NCBI GenBank assembly: GCA_034509425.1
Contig: JAVTVJ010000070.1
Span: 434,001-498,000 of the forward strand
Origin: Eopsaltria australis
Taxonomy: Eukaryota > Chordata > Aves > Passeriformes > Petroicidae
DNA length: 64,000 nucleotides
Direction of reading: 5' to 3'
The notes beneath the pieces were generated by a model, which made no database searches, was not told the DNA's origin, and was given only the letters and a program-made list of their open reading frames with translations. Both the position numbers and the translations under genes were made by a program. Of this stretch, positions 13,547-25,958 are shown one piece after another. How positions within the stretch are numbered: position 1 is the stretch's first letter; each line of letters opens with the position of its first letter.

Positions 13547-13890
13547 TGTCGCACTGTCGGACACGAAAGAAACACACAGATTTCAGCAGCAGGTCAGGAC
13601 CTCCTAGGCAGGACCAGCAAAGAGAGCCTGCCTTTTTTTATTCACTTATTTTTATATCTTTCTTAGGACAACCGTGGATTGGTCAATGAGGTTACCACCT
13701 CTACAATTCCACAGGATAATGACACAGTCTATTATCTTTCTCCACTTTAGGAGAAAGGAATGAAAAACAATCTAGAAGTTCAAAAACAATCTAAACCAAT
13801 TAAAAAAACATAGACTATGTTTATAGAAAGAACATGAGAAATTCTACTACTAAAATAACAACATAGAACACTGTAAAAACCAGAGCGACA
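13547..13890 (-). mobile_element. solo LTR of an endogenous retrovirus, minus orientation
   Basis: This 344-bp element begins TGTCGC and ends GCGACA, so its termini are perfect 6-bp inverted repeats (9 of the first 10 bases match), and it is flanked by the heptamer ttttggt on both sides. Read on the minus strand it has the order expected of an LTR promoter: a CCAAT-type box (complement of attggtc, about 13678-13684), a TATA-like box (complement of 13649-13656) and, shortly after, an AATAAA polyadenylation signal (complement of 13637-13642), followed by an R/U5-like segment ending ...GCGACA. No gag, pol or env sequence lies beside it, so it is a recombined solo LTR. The short TATA-to-AATAAA distance suggests an ERVL- or ERVK-like bird family, but the class is inferred, not matched. 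Confidence 0.75.
13637..13656 (-). promoter_or_regulatory. LTR core: TATA-like box and AATAAA signal
   Basis: On the minus strand TATAAAAA (13649-13656) is followed a few bases later by AATAAA (13637-13642). This pairing within the solo LTR is what marks its U3/R boundary region. Whether it still drives transcription cannot be told from sequence. Confidence 0.5.
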
Positions 13891-13897
13891 TTTTGGT
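13891..13897. repeat. right target-site duplication of the solo LTR
   Basis: The exact copy of ttttggt follows the GCGACA terminus and matches 13540-13546. Confidence 0.75.
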
Positions 13898-16800
13898 CAA
13901 TGAGCAAAACTATCTTTCTCATTCCACATCTAACTGCTAATTCTTTCTCTATGTTTCTTATCCATTTTTAAAAATTATTTTTAATATATGTTTTCTTCTT
14001 TTCATAGCTATAATGACTCAGGCCTTCTCCTCAGTGAGCCTCTCTCACAGGCTCTGATTTTTCCTCTCTGTAGGCAGTACCAGGAAGAATCCAATTAAAG
14101 TCTTTTTAAGTCTTCTGAGGAATATTCCTTGCCTTCAGTGATTAAGACTGCCTCTGTAAATTTGCACATTTAATACAGCCCAAGTTTTGATCATATGAAC
14201 CTTGTTCCCAAGGTTTTAAAAGATTTCTTAGTCTTTCTTTTTATAGTTACTAATGTGATTGTAAGAAATATTCCAGTGTCTCAGAACTGCCTGTTAAGAC
14301 AGCCTCTTTTCTCTTTGAAAGTGAAGCAGTTGATCCCACCGGTAAAAGAAGGTTAAAAGGTATATTGAAGTCTATAAAGCAATGTGGGGTCTGTGCTCAA
14401 TTTCTTATTGCTAATTTCTAGCTATTGTATGTGTAACTTTCTTTTCTGCTTACAGGAACATTGCATATATGTATTTAAGTAAAAAAGAGAAATTCCAGGG
14501 AAATTACCTGGGAAACACAGTATATATTTTGTGAGGAAATAGTAATAAATATTTTAGAACGCTTGGGAGCTATCATACTCAGCATCATTCATAGAAATGA
14601 ATGATCTTGACTCAGAAACATCCTACAGAAAATACTCTGTAGTCTGCCAATATGGCAGATTAAATAAGTGGCAAACAGAAACTGAGGATGCAATTGCATC
14701 CCATGTTATTCAGGAGACAGAAATTATATTCTCAGCTTTCCCATAAAGACAGGCTACAATAGGGTGTAAGTCTAAAAATTGCTTGGCCATCAAGGGCCCA
14801 AGACTGCTGGGTGTTCATGCAGTCAGACCTGGGCTAGGTGGTGATTACTACTGAGTCTTACTAGAAGATGATCCTGATTATATCTAATGCTAAAGGAGTG
14901 GGAAGTCTCTTTTTTGAAGAAGAATGACATCTATTAAGTGGTTCAAAAGACAACATAAAAGCTGTGGCTGAATTATGATGGAGGTACTAACTGTTGTGTT
15001 CCAGTTATTCAACTTCTAACAGCACTGTCCTTGACAAGACTAGAGTTTTATACTGGACTTGCCTATGGAAATAGAACTGTGGGGTAAGTGTTTCATTCTG
15101 CGCTATTAATTTCATTTCAAATATTCAATAAAAGTATATAGTGGCAGAAAATCAGCAAATAAAGTATGGGTGTTCAACAGTAGATTAAAAACTATTAAAG
15201 AATAGTAACTAATTGTATTGTCACCTAATTCCAGTTAATCTAAAACAACATGCAGCATAGAAATGTCTTACTTTAAGGATATTTTGGAGATTTTTCTCTG
15301 GCAAAAATAACTCTTTAGACTTGCTAAATGGACAGAGAGTGTCATTTAAAAAATATTACCTTGAGCACCATAGTGTTGATCTGTTCACATATTTGGATGT
15401 ACTTTGGGTTTTCTTGATATTTTAAAATATTCTTTATGAAAATTTGATATTTGTTTAGCACAGATAACTTATTAATACTTCACCTATTAATTAGATTTCA
15501 TATGAATTAAAGTAATAAAATTTTTGGTTTTTACAATATTCCTATTGTCATGTGTTGATTATTGGATGACTTAGATGTAAATGAACTATGTCTCATACAC
15601 AACTAAAATATGTGTTGCTTGGCCACCAATGTGGGCTTTAATGTTCTAAATTAATTGCACCATGGAAGCAAAGATGCAAGTGAGTCTGTAGTGAACATAA
15701 GGACTCAGAAATAGAGATCTTGGATAGCAGGGTAAAGGCAGTAGACAAAAAGGAAAGGATTAATGCAAGAAGATTCCTTTCTTATGCAGAGTGCATCTTT
15801 AGACGGTGAATATTCTCTCATTTTGATTTAAAGCTATCCTAGGATTTCTTCAAACCCTTGGTGCTGAGGGTAAAAATGCACAATACTGAATGTATTAAGA
15901 AAACGAAATTCTATATACAGCAACTCAGCATACACTGCCCATGTGGTGTTGGTATTCATCAGTCTGAAATATTTGATTTCACACCTGCAAGCATCAGTAA
16001 TTGTTCCCAGTGCTGTCTTTCAAACTAGGTTTTGTGTAGCCAGTATATAAGGTGGCAGAATTTCAAATAAAGGAGATTACATTCTGCATCCTCTTGTTCC
16101 TCCTTGAAAAGAAATGTTGATATAATGCTTTGCTGATGAGAACCATCCAGGAGGAGGGCATGGGGGACTAATGAATAGAGAATCCCTTTTCCTGTGAGAG
16201 CTGCAATGTCATGGGCAGAGATATGGGGGGTTTTTGAAGATGGATTTGAAAATATAAGCTTTTCAGTGGTATAAGATATTTATTATAATTTTCTTTCAGT
16301 TTCTGAATATTCAAAATTAGACACAACTCTTGGTGGAGAGATTCCTTGAAGACAGCTGTGTCTTCCTCTGAGACTGGAGAAGCCCTCTGCAAAAGTGAAA
16401 ACATATGGGAAAGCATAAATATGAGGGCACTGCCCTTCTGTAAGTCAGTCATGAAATGAGGCCAGCAGTGGAAGCTTCTGTGTGCATATACCTGTGATCC
16501 ACCACTCTTAAGGGGAAAACAGACATTTGGCTGCAGACTAGAACAGGGCTGAGCAGGTGATATTTAGTACAACAGTGCAAGGGGTGTATGTGTAAAAGCT
16601 GCTCAGTGTAGAGATAATATCCTTTCACCATAAGATGAAAGACACTTTTCTGTATTTAAATCACTTAGAAGGCTCATCACAGACAGTTTCATACACATCA
16701 CTTTTGTATCCATGTCAACTTTTGTGAAACATGATCTTCTCCCTCAGTCCTGGCTCTGACTTGGAGTCTGTGTTCACAAGAAACAATGTTCAAGGTGTGC

Positions 16801-17399
16801 TGGTGATTGAATTGAAATCTTATCTTTGTCACAGTGAGGATTTCCATTCAAAATACAAGAACCTCATGGTGTGTGTTTCCGAAATGATCTTTACCCTAAC
16901 ACCTACGGAACTGAAATAAATTATTTGGACAGAGAGTCATAATTTCTATAAATGTTATCTCAAAGGCCTGAAGGTTACAATAGGTCATCTTTCTTAGACA
17001 TCTATCTGGATTACAACCCAGATAGAAATAAACCCACTGGTGCTCAACACCACTCTGGAACTTCACTGGACAGTATCTGCAATTTATAACTGCAACTCAT
17101 GGGCAGGGGAAAATAGGAATGGAAGAAAATTATCTGAAGAGTTAAATTATATTTGCAGGAGAACTTGTGCAACACAGAAAACCATGAGGCAAATACTGTA
17201 GCCCCACTGTTTAGAATGCATGTTGCTCAGTATTCTCCAGGTAAATATTTTCTGTATAGGACAAATCAAAGTATAGTGTTAAGGAATGAGCATGTCAGAG
17301 AGTGTTGCCTACTTACAAGGGTGTCTGAGGGAGAGGATAACCTTTCCTAGATATCTGTATAGGAGCATAATCCTGTTGATGGAGAAGTAGGGAGGATGA
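13898..17399. other. non-coding, unique-looking DNA
   Basis: AT-rich sequence without recognised repeats or genes. The longest frames are about 94 codons (minus strand, 16168-16452) and show no domain. Nothing further can be supported. Confidence 0.75.
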
Positions 17400-17540
17400 A
17401 CCTGAATTTTAGTCTGCGGTGTTATATAGGTTGAAATCTTGAACTGACTGTTCTGACCAGATAAGGCATCATGTCACAGTTCAGAAATCTTGGCTTAGGT
17501 TCGGTAAAAACCTTGTAGCTGAACCTTCTTATCTGCCCTA

Positions 17541-17596
17541 GCTTGTCAGGTTCATCTCTGACAAGCAGCAAAGAGCTGTCACCAGCTCTGAGCTGG
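17541..17596. repeat. cluster of short inverted repeats
   Basis: Within 56 bp there are a 9-bp perfect stem (GCTTGTCAG at 17541-17549 with CTGACAAGC at 17558-17566, 8-nt loop), a 6-bp stem (GAGCTG 17573-17578 with CAGCTC 17583-17588) and a near-palindrome (CCAGCTC 17582-17588, one base, GAGCTGG 17590-17596); the last two share bases and are alternatives. The patch is GC-richer than its flanks. It may be part of an old LTR or a structured RNA; neither is shown. Confidence 0.7.
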
Positions 17597-17628
17597 CCAA
17601 CTGCTCCCGTTCAGAAACTGAGCTGAAA

Positions 17629-17682
17629 TGCCATAAAAGCTGTCTGGGGTCTTCCCAGGCTCTGTTCCAGGTAAAAGCTTTT
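17629..17682 (+). promoter_or_regulatory. TATA-like site followed by donor-like GT and AAAAGCTTTT palindrome
   Basis: ccataaaagc at 17631-17640 resembles a TATA element. About 35 bp later ccag is followed by gtaaaag (17671), a plausible splice-donor context, and aaaagctttt (17673-17682) is a perfect 10-bp palindrome. Together with the inverted repeats upstream this looks promoter-like or LTR-like, but no terminal repeats or target duplication were found. Confidence 0.2.
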
Positions 17683-18799
17683 ATGTCTTGTTCAGTCAGT
17701 ACATATTATGGTAGGAAAATCAGGTTATATTCCTCTCTTGTGGAGATGAAGGGAATGACAGTTTAGTTGATCTGACTGCAAGCCAGATGGCTCAAAAGAC
17801 ACATAAAACATGAGACTATAAAAAGCTGTCCCTCTCCTATGGTAATTTTTAATATTTACAAAAGTAAGAATATTTTTACTTTGTTAACTTTTTCTCTCTG
17901 TAAACTATCAATTGCAGACTATTCATTCCTATTTTCTTAATCTTTTCTCAGTAGAGATGGAAATAATTTGCTATCAGATTTAGTGTATTACATCCATACC
18001 ATACTACAAATCCTCTACATGTATAGTACAGCAAGTAGATAGCTATTGTTAATCCCTATTTATTTTATAGAGGATATTTTGGACCTCTCAACCCAAGCAT
18101 GTCTGCAGGCAAGAAGAAACAAGTTCCCTAGGAACAAGTCCTGTTCAATATTTCCATATTATAACCACTGTGTATGGCTACAATAGTTAGAAAATAAACA
18201 GTCTTAGTACTAATAGAACAAAATTTTATTTAAAAATAGTACACTTCTAAATTGGTCAGGATTGCCCAAAGACAGTATTGAGAATGATTTTAGATCCTTG
18301 AACAAGTTTGTTACACAATGGCATATTTTGAGGCTGAAGGGGAACTGAGGTCCCATATGTCCTGGTCTATTTTTCTCCCTGAAATATACAGAATACTTAT
18401 GCACTGTGTCTTAATCCTTGTGGGCTCTATGACACCTTCATCAGAGTCAATTTATATATAGAATTTTTCAGTTTAAAAAAAATAATTTATTCCTTGCATA
18501 ATTAAGAATAGATTCAAAACCAAGGAAAGAGTTGAATTATGTTTATGTGATAGCAAGCAAATGAGCATTTGGACATCACTTTCCTCAGAACTTCTGAATC
18601 CTTTCTGAAGGGGAGAGCTTGAGAAGTGAAGGGATATTTTACTTCTTCAAAGTTGAACAAGTAGTCTTTGTGCTTGGCTTGAGCACAAGAGCTTTTATTG
18701 GTAAGGTATTATCACAAGATGCTTTTGTCAAGATACTGCTTTTAGTTCTTAGGCTGTATTAGTTCTGTTCTAGCAATGAGCTAGGGAGAACAGAAATCA

Positions 18800-18841
18800 C
18801 TTCCCTCCCCTCTCTTTCTTTCCTTTTTTTTCCCTCCTCCT
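18800..18841 (+). repeat. 42-nt pure polypyrimidine tract
   Basis: From 18800 to 18841 every base is C or T, mixing CCT/CCCC blocks with T runs. Long homopurine-homopyrimidine runs can adopt triplex (H-DNA) structure, and on the plus strand such a tract could also serve as a strong binding site for pyrimidine-tract proteins if transcribed. No AG acceptor in a good position confirms splicing use. Confidence 0.85.
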
Positions 18842-21084
18842 GCCCACTTAAGTCTTCAGCTGTCATTTGAAGTACAGATGATAAAGGAAATTAAACTGTT
18901 CTTGGCCAGTCTGCCACACTGCAATGCCAGTTTACATATGTGTGGTTTTTAGACTTAATCCTTATTAAGAAAGAAAATTAGAATTAAGAAAACAAGAAAT
19001 AAGAAAAACAAGAATTAAGGGCTGTACAAACAATTTATGAGAAAGTAATGCCTACTTCTCTTCTGTCAGGGTTCTCTGCCACTTCCAAAAACCAAGAGGG
19101 AAAAACAGTCCATAAAAGTTGTACAGAGAAAAGGAAAATGAGATATGCAGAGTGACAAAAGGGTAAAAGATTACTTTTTGCATCCTCTTATAACAAAATA
19201 ACATGGAAACATTCACGGAAACTGAAAGGCATTATGTTTAAAAGGCACTACTTTACATCAGTGCATAATTAGACCATAAAAATCACGGTGATAACATAAT
19301 TACAGATAACAGTTTTATGGAGCTGTGAATATTGTTACCTGTATAAAATATTTTTCTAAAATAGTCTCTCTTTTCAAAAGAAAGATCAGTAATCAAGCTT
19401 TGGGGCACAAATCAAACTCTAATGAATGGGACTTAAAAGCTCTCCTCCTCTACTAGTTGTGCCAGATAATTTTATTCTTGGGTTTCTGCATTTTCTGCTG
19501 TTCCCAGTGTGGTGATTCCAGTGCATCTTTTATCATAACTCCATTAAGTTTTCTGATGGACATACTTCATTTTAACAATGCAAGAAATGTCTAGGCAGAA
19601 CAGGGTAAGTTTACCTGTGGAGTCTTAAACACTACTGAATATTTGATGAGATCAAGGACTGAAATGAACTTGATATCCTACACTGAAGACCTCAAAACTG
19701 TGTTGAATGGGAAAATAACACAATAACGGCTGAATGTCATTTATTATTTGCAATTTTCCAGTCTGTTTCTCTGTGCAGAAGAAAAACAAAATCAAACCCT
19801 AATCAAAACTTGATGCAGAGACTAGAAGCAATCATTTTTCCATTGCGTCTCACAGACTAGCTAAAGAAAACAAATCTTGATTTCTGAATTAATGATGACC
19901 CTCAGCATTTGGTTCAGACTGCACAGTGAAATGATGCATGCTGTGACACAGAAGCAGAAAAATGATTGCTGTACGAGCACCAGCGCAACACTGTGTGATC
20001 ATAGGGAAGCTGCTTCTGAACCTTCATCATTCTTTTAGAATAAACATACCACATTACCACCATTTCTGATAGGCCCAGCCTTGGCCAGAGACAGGTCCAT
20101 TTTGGAGCTGTCTGGCATTGGCTCTTCTGGACATGGAAGAAGCTTCTGACAGCTTCACACAGAAATGACCCCTGTTTCTCCCTTGCTACCAAAACCTGGC
20201 CATGCAGACGTAATACAAACTTGAGACATCTTTTAGCCATAGCATATGCCCTAAGAAAAAATGCAAGCAGTTGTTGCAGCAGTGAAACTGAGGCTGACAG
20301 CAGGTGAAAAGCTTTTCATGTTGTTTTTGTCTTTTGTCACTTAATGAAGAAGGTAGAAGCTTTAACCACAAGCTGATTTAGAGAATTAGGAGCATGTATG
20401 TCCCAAGTCAACCTAACCCAGTAATTATAATGTCTCTTATCACAGAATGGTCACTACAACTTGTTTAAATGTGGACAATAGCTCTAAGTACCATACCTTG
20501 GAGTTTCTCTCCCAGATCCCATTCCAGTGAACAAGACAAAAAATGATGCCTTCAAGGAGGATCTGTGTCTTCACAGGAAAAGTTTAAGGGCATAAAGAAA
20601 TACTTTAGGTGTTTAGGTAGTAGGATGATACTAAAATGTACGAACAAAATATATATTGCAGTCAGTAAAAATGGCAATGGAGACTGAAGTTTTAAGAATG
20701 TAATTATCAGAATGGGAATTTAGCCAGTGTAGAAACTGTGTTAAGGCTCTTTAATTGAAATATTGTGACATTTCTAATATTTGAAGGAGTTCCCATCTCT
20801 TATGACAAGCTTCATGTGTGGTATTGAAGTGCTTTCTTCCAGGCTAACAGTTCTTTCTTGAAACCTGTGTCCTCTTCTCATCTCCTTGATGTTACAATCT
20901 GGCAAAGGGAAAACTTAGAGGGCAGGAATGTGGCATCTGAACTATTTTTAAATTTTATCAGTGAAGTGTAATCCTTCTTGTTCTTCAGTAAGGGTTTAGG
21001 TTTGCCCTGGAGATTTACTGGAGAAATACATTAATATAACTTGTGTAGGTGTTTGAAAAAAGCTTCCAAAGACCAAACAGATGT

Positions 21085-21185
21085 TTCTATTTATCTGGGG
21101 ACTCACACATTTTAAGGTTGATAAAACTGCATTAACTACAGTTAAGAAGTTTAACATACATAAGATTCTATTTATCTGGGGAGTC
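21085..21185. repeat. direct repeat of 20 bp spaced 81 bp apart
   Basis: ttctatttatctgggga followed by actc or gtc-type ends occurs at 21085-21104 and 21166-21185 (19 of 20 bases equal). The period of 81 bp is 27 codons, and in the forward open frame both copies translate to the same LFIWG pentapeptide. The remaining parts of the putative 81-bp units align poorly, so this is either an old tandem duplication or chance. Confidence 0.6.
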
Positions 21186-22370
21186 TTTTCAGTTGTGAAC
21201 AAGAAAACTTTGCAGTACATATTAACTGGGCTCCAGCTCTATACCTCTCAAGCAGGTATGGTTCCATTTGTTATGTCCTACGAGGCTCATCAGCACTCAA
21301 TGAATATTCTGGCATCTCTTTCTATGTTTTCTGTGCTGTTTCTCTTCACATAATGAAGAACAAAATTGTAACAACTCATAATGGTTTTGTACCTATAATG
21401 GAGCTAAGCAGAGAGGAGAGGACTTTTCTCCAGCTCTTTCTTACTTTCTTACAAGAAAAAGACTTTCCTTTGGCCCCTTCAAGCACAGTGGGATTTCCTC
21501 TGATACATAAATATCCGTATAGCTTAACTGAAAGTGATTCTCTAATTTCTTGCCCAAAGACTTGAGAAAGGGAATAAATAATAATTTTAAAAAACACCTG
21601 ATATAAAACATCTACAATTCTACACATAGGTTTTAACTTCATCCAGGCTTTAAGGTTCCTGCCCTGAAGAGCTTCACGTCACCAGGAGATCAACGCAAGC
21701 CATTTGGAGTGACTGAATATGTCAGACCTGGCACCTGGGGCAAGTTGAGCTGTGCTGCTTCTTGCAGCCTCTGTGTTTTGAAGGAATCCCATATCTCAGG
21801 GTGCTGTGGGGGTTGTGACATGCAGTAGCACTTGCAGTCTCCTTATGGGTCTCTTTTACATGATCCAGAGTGCAAGTATTCTACTATCACCCAGGCAGAT
21901 TTGGGATTTCTCCCATTGGAATGGATGTAAGTGGAGAGGTTTGGCTTTGTTTTCATGTCTGTAGTTATGAAAAGTAGCCTACCTAGATTTTAACTATTTT
22001 TGGTTCTTATTAATTTTTTTGTTACTACTTGCATCCCCTCCTCAGTTCTTTCTTCTTGATCATGTTCTGCCCTATAATAGAGGAGGATTTTTCTTGCCTT
22101 CACCTTGCTTCTTGCCTTCATCTGCTACCTCTGATTGCAGATATCCTTTCAAACAGACTCATTTTCTTCTTTAAAAAAAACTTTGTTCTCTGAAGGACAG
22201 CCATGTTCTTTTTCTCTGCAAGACTCACTGTTCCAGGGTCTGAGTACAGTGGCGTGTACCATCATCATCACATGTAGCAGTTCATAAGGCTGGATTTGAA
22301 GGAAAATCAGAACTTGGAGGGTCCCTGTATACTCAGTGAAAAATCATATCAACAGTGGGTTATATCTGAG

Positions 22371-22416
22371 AAAAAAACAAAAAAACAAAGCAACCAAACA
22401 AACAAACCCCTCAAAC
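22371..22416 (+). repeat. A/C-rich low-complexity tract
   Basis: The tract consists of A runs interrupted by single C or CC and several caaa units. It ends in a cccc block and is one of at least four similar A/C tracts in the window (others near 28361, 36623 and 48483). Confidence 0.85.
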
Positions 22417-23079
22417 AGTCATGTAGTGTGGTTATTGGTGTGAGCATGCTTACTTCTGACATTAGTATTACTCCTTGATTAAAGAACCAGCAACTGCTAG
22501 GGGGAAAAAGTCCGTGGTTATGTATGAAAGTTCATGAACTTCAGGATGCTTTCACCAGCGGTGCTTTGAGCTATTTATTTCAGATTAGATGGCAGTGGTA
22601 AAGTTCAAAAATATTTGATAATCAACTTCAGCAATTAAAATCTTTGTTTTGATCTTGATGGAGAAAGAAAAATCCTTTCTTATTCTCACTTGCTCAAAGC
22701 AGAACTGCAACTTGAAAGTCCAGAATGGTTTGCATACTGGCTTCCCATCTTATTTGCCACTCAGCTGGGTACAAAACTTTTTTCTTTGATGCAGTGAAAT
22801 ATAGAAATAAGCCTGACAACTGACACTGCACATCTACAGATCTAATGCTCATCTCCTGTTGTGCTTCCAACACTCTCCCCACAGCATCCTTCTCTTTGTT
22901 CTATGCCAGTACCTTGCAGTCTTTCTGCATTTCCAATTCTAAACCCTTTTTGGTCCTCAGCTGGAAGCAGGCCTTGTGAAATCTTCACCTGTGAGGAGAG
23001 AAGTTGGGAATCTACATATAAACTCTCTGGACTGAATCCAGATTACAGGATGTAAAGTAAATCTAAATAAATATTAGGG

Positions 23080-23114
23080 TATTTTTGTTTGTTTGTTTGT
23101 GTGGGGTTTTTTTT
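23080..23114 (+). repeat. (TTTG)n and G4-T8 low-complexity tract
   Basis: Four tttg-type units (about 23085-23099) lead into gggg followed by eight T (23103-23114). Confidence 0.85.
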
Positions 23115-23737
23115 CTCTTAAGCTGTACAAACTAATATAATTTTAGATTTTTTTTCTTTCTAATGAAAAAATATTTATGTTTGAATAATTCTACAGTAAT
23201 TTGTAGGTGCCAGCTATATAATATGCCACCTTAAAAATGAAAGAGATATTGCTTAGTATATTTAGGGATTGTTTGCCAACCTCCAAAACAAACCATCATC
23301 CCTCACATTTCCTCCAAATGACCTCAGGCTTTGAAGGAACATGTAGAACTGACAAAGAAATGCTGTAGTGATGAACAATTTGGACGATGGAGGAAAATGT
23401 ATGCATAGCACTAAGTACTATAAAAGTACTTAAATATTTCCTGTAGTATAGGACCCCTTTTCTCTTTGTTATCTTTTCTTTCTTACAAGGCAGCAAGGAA
23501 GTGCTGAGTGATTGCTGGCAGTAGTAATGTTGTCATGCTTCAGTTAATCTTATTTCTTGCCCTTTTTCTAATTTAGAACTTAATAAATTGAAATCCCACC
23601 AGGAATATTTATTCTGAAGCTTGTGACCTCTAATATGCGGAGTGTGCTCCTTATCTCAAAAGATTAAAACTTTTTACTAATTTTTACTAATAATTTTCCA
23701 TAATTTAAACTCTGTAGTCTTCCTCATTTCATTGCTT

Positions 23738-23757
23738 AAAAAAAAAAAAAAAAAAAA
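23738..23757 (+). repeat. poly-A tract of 20
   Basis: An uninterrupted run of 20 A. No polyadenylation signal or retrocopy is recognisable just upstream, so it is best read as a mononucleotide microsatellite. Confidence 0.9.
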
Positions 23758-25958
23758 GAGACAAGGGTTTATATTCAGCATGAAGCCCCTTTTAAAATTT
23801 TCAAAAATACCTAGGTATCTTCAAAAGGTCTGCTAGCATTCAGTCCTAGTTCTCCTCCAGGTTATACTAGGTAGCTTACGTCTAAAGTAGAATAGTTCAA
23901 AATGGTACTTTTTCACTATACAGGCTTTACATTTTTTACTGTAAGTATTTCAGACACAAAGCTAATAAAATATTTCAGTAAATGGCTGTTTGGAACTCTT
24001 CCAGTCTGGTAGCACAGTACATTATGATGCAAATACGGCTGCTAATATTCCTCTACATTCATGCTAGAATAGGTGATATAGAACCAGGTTTAATTGCTGA
24101 ATGTAATTGACAGCTCTTTCCTGAAACTGAAGAGGGAATTAATTTTCTGCCATTGTTACTTCTTGCTGTCTAAGCATCTCCTCAGGATTGCAAACAGGTA
24201 AAAGAAACTGTGCTGTTGTGCATGTGCTTTTCTCTCCTCATTTAGCTCCTGTCTTTGTGTTTGTTGCTGCTTCTGGTCCTTGAGATATGGAACATTCTTG
24301 GGATGATAAATAAATTTCTCAACCCTGTACTTCTCTTGCGTGAGTGTGTCTTTTGCTGTAGTGATATAAAGTGTGTTGTCTGTAGAAGGGAAAGCAGCTT
24401 CATTTTTCTCTTGGAACATATTCATTGACTTATCTCTTAGAATCAGGCCAGGAGGAATACTGGAAAGCAGCAGAAATGCAACAAACTTGATATACTGCTA
24501 AACAGTAGCTATGAGCTAGGAATATGGTGAGATACTTTAGCATTTCCTGTTAGAAGATTTTTTAAATGAAATTTTTTATCTGCATCATTATGTCTAACAG
24601 CCAGAGGTGGATTGACTTATTTTTTTCTGATGCAATACTTTATCAATTGCTTCTTAGTCCTTTTAATATTTTTTACCTCAACAATATCTTATATTTGCTA
24701 TTTAATCTGTCTACACTTGTGGTTTTCACTAGAGAGCTAAAAACCGTGGCTAGAGAGACAACATTTAGTAATTAGTCTCAAAAGAATTTGTTATGCAAAC
24801 ACAGGCTTTTCAGTATTCCAAGATTTGAGGATGTCAGTAGACAGGACTCTTTATGAAGTTATAGCAATCTCCTCTCTCCTTTTTGACCAGTGTGCTATTT
24901 CAGGTTATGTTTACAAGTACCTTTCAATTTGCAGATAAATAGGACAAATTTTTTCTTCATTCACAAGGTAGTGACAATCTAGTGGTCACTAAAAGTGATC
25001 AGAATTAATATTTGCTATTTGCCTAAGCCAGAAGATATGAACTTCATAACAATTCATTATAAACACATGAGAATCTACTTTCTTAAACTCTTAAAGGTAA
25101 GACAGATGAGATGCTGCTAAAGTAATGAAGATGGGGTGATGCTCTTTATATTCAGTCTTCCTACCAGCTAACGTGTCATATTGAAAAGAATTTTAGAAGT
25201 AGATGGGAAAACAGAGTATTTGTTTAAACTGAGATGTCACAGCCTTACACAGGATGTTTGAAATACTAATAATACTCACCTGTGGTGACTGTGTTGTCAG
25301 GTGGGACTATTAAATATTGACCATTGACCTCTGGGCAATGATGTAATTGATGTCATTCATAAGTACTCTCCCTGCAAGAAGTCCTGAAAGAGAGGAGATA
25401 AAAGATGAGGAAAAAGCTGAGGGCTCTCTAGAGTGCTAGTGTCTGTGAGGGGGATGCAGAGATGAACTGCAACAAAGGGTATGTATTAAAAGCAGTTTCT
25501 TGTCTTATTTTAAGAGATCAACTCATGGTATAGCTTTGTGTCAGGTTTTTTAAATTCCCATAGTTCTTGTGAAATTTGTTATTTGGTTTCTTAGGCAGCC
25601 AGTGAAAATGCAACTTTATTAATGCATTTCTAGTTCTGGGATGAGGTGGGGCACGGGGAGAGAAAAAGTATGGGAATGTGGGGTCTGAATGACCTCTCAT
25701 GTTAGTATAAACTGGTTGCAAATAGTGTTAAACTCCACTGATTTTATGGTTACTATACAGCTGGAAAATGAGGTCTACATCTCTTTTTTTGACGTATGAA
25801 TGAGTGGGGGTTCTTGTACTTTTGTGAGTGGAGGAACCATCATTTTCACTGATACGTGTTGAGGTAAAGTTGTGAATTTAGTTTTGTGTCGTAAGCTATA
25901 CCCACACACTACCAAGTAGAAGAAACTGGGAAAAGCAGAAGCGTAGACAGATTGCAAG

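Larger units (their letters stand above)
17700..25957. other. non-coding DNA, mostly unique
   Basis: Apart from the polypyrimidine tract at 18.8 kb, this stretch holds a degenerate 81-bp-spaced direct repeat (21085-21185), low-complexity A/C tracts (22371-22416), a T/G tract (23080-23114) and a 20-base poly-A (23738-23757). Open frames reach 108 codons (minus strand, 19914-20240) but have no domain. A segment near 24.3 kb (aaataaatttctcaaccctg) recalls an LTR R region but no boundaries were found. Confidence 0.7.

Noticed and set aside
20438..20470. tcacagaatggtcac, similar to the start of a reversed CR1 3' end
   Set aside because: The match does not continue into the next CR1 block.
24290..24345. 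aaataaatttctcaaccctg segment resembling an LTR R region
   Set aside because: No TATA element at the right distance and no terminal repeats or target duplication found.
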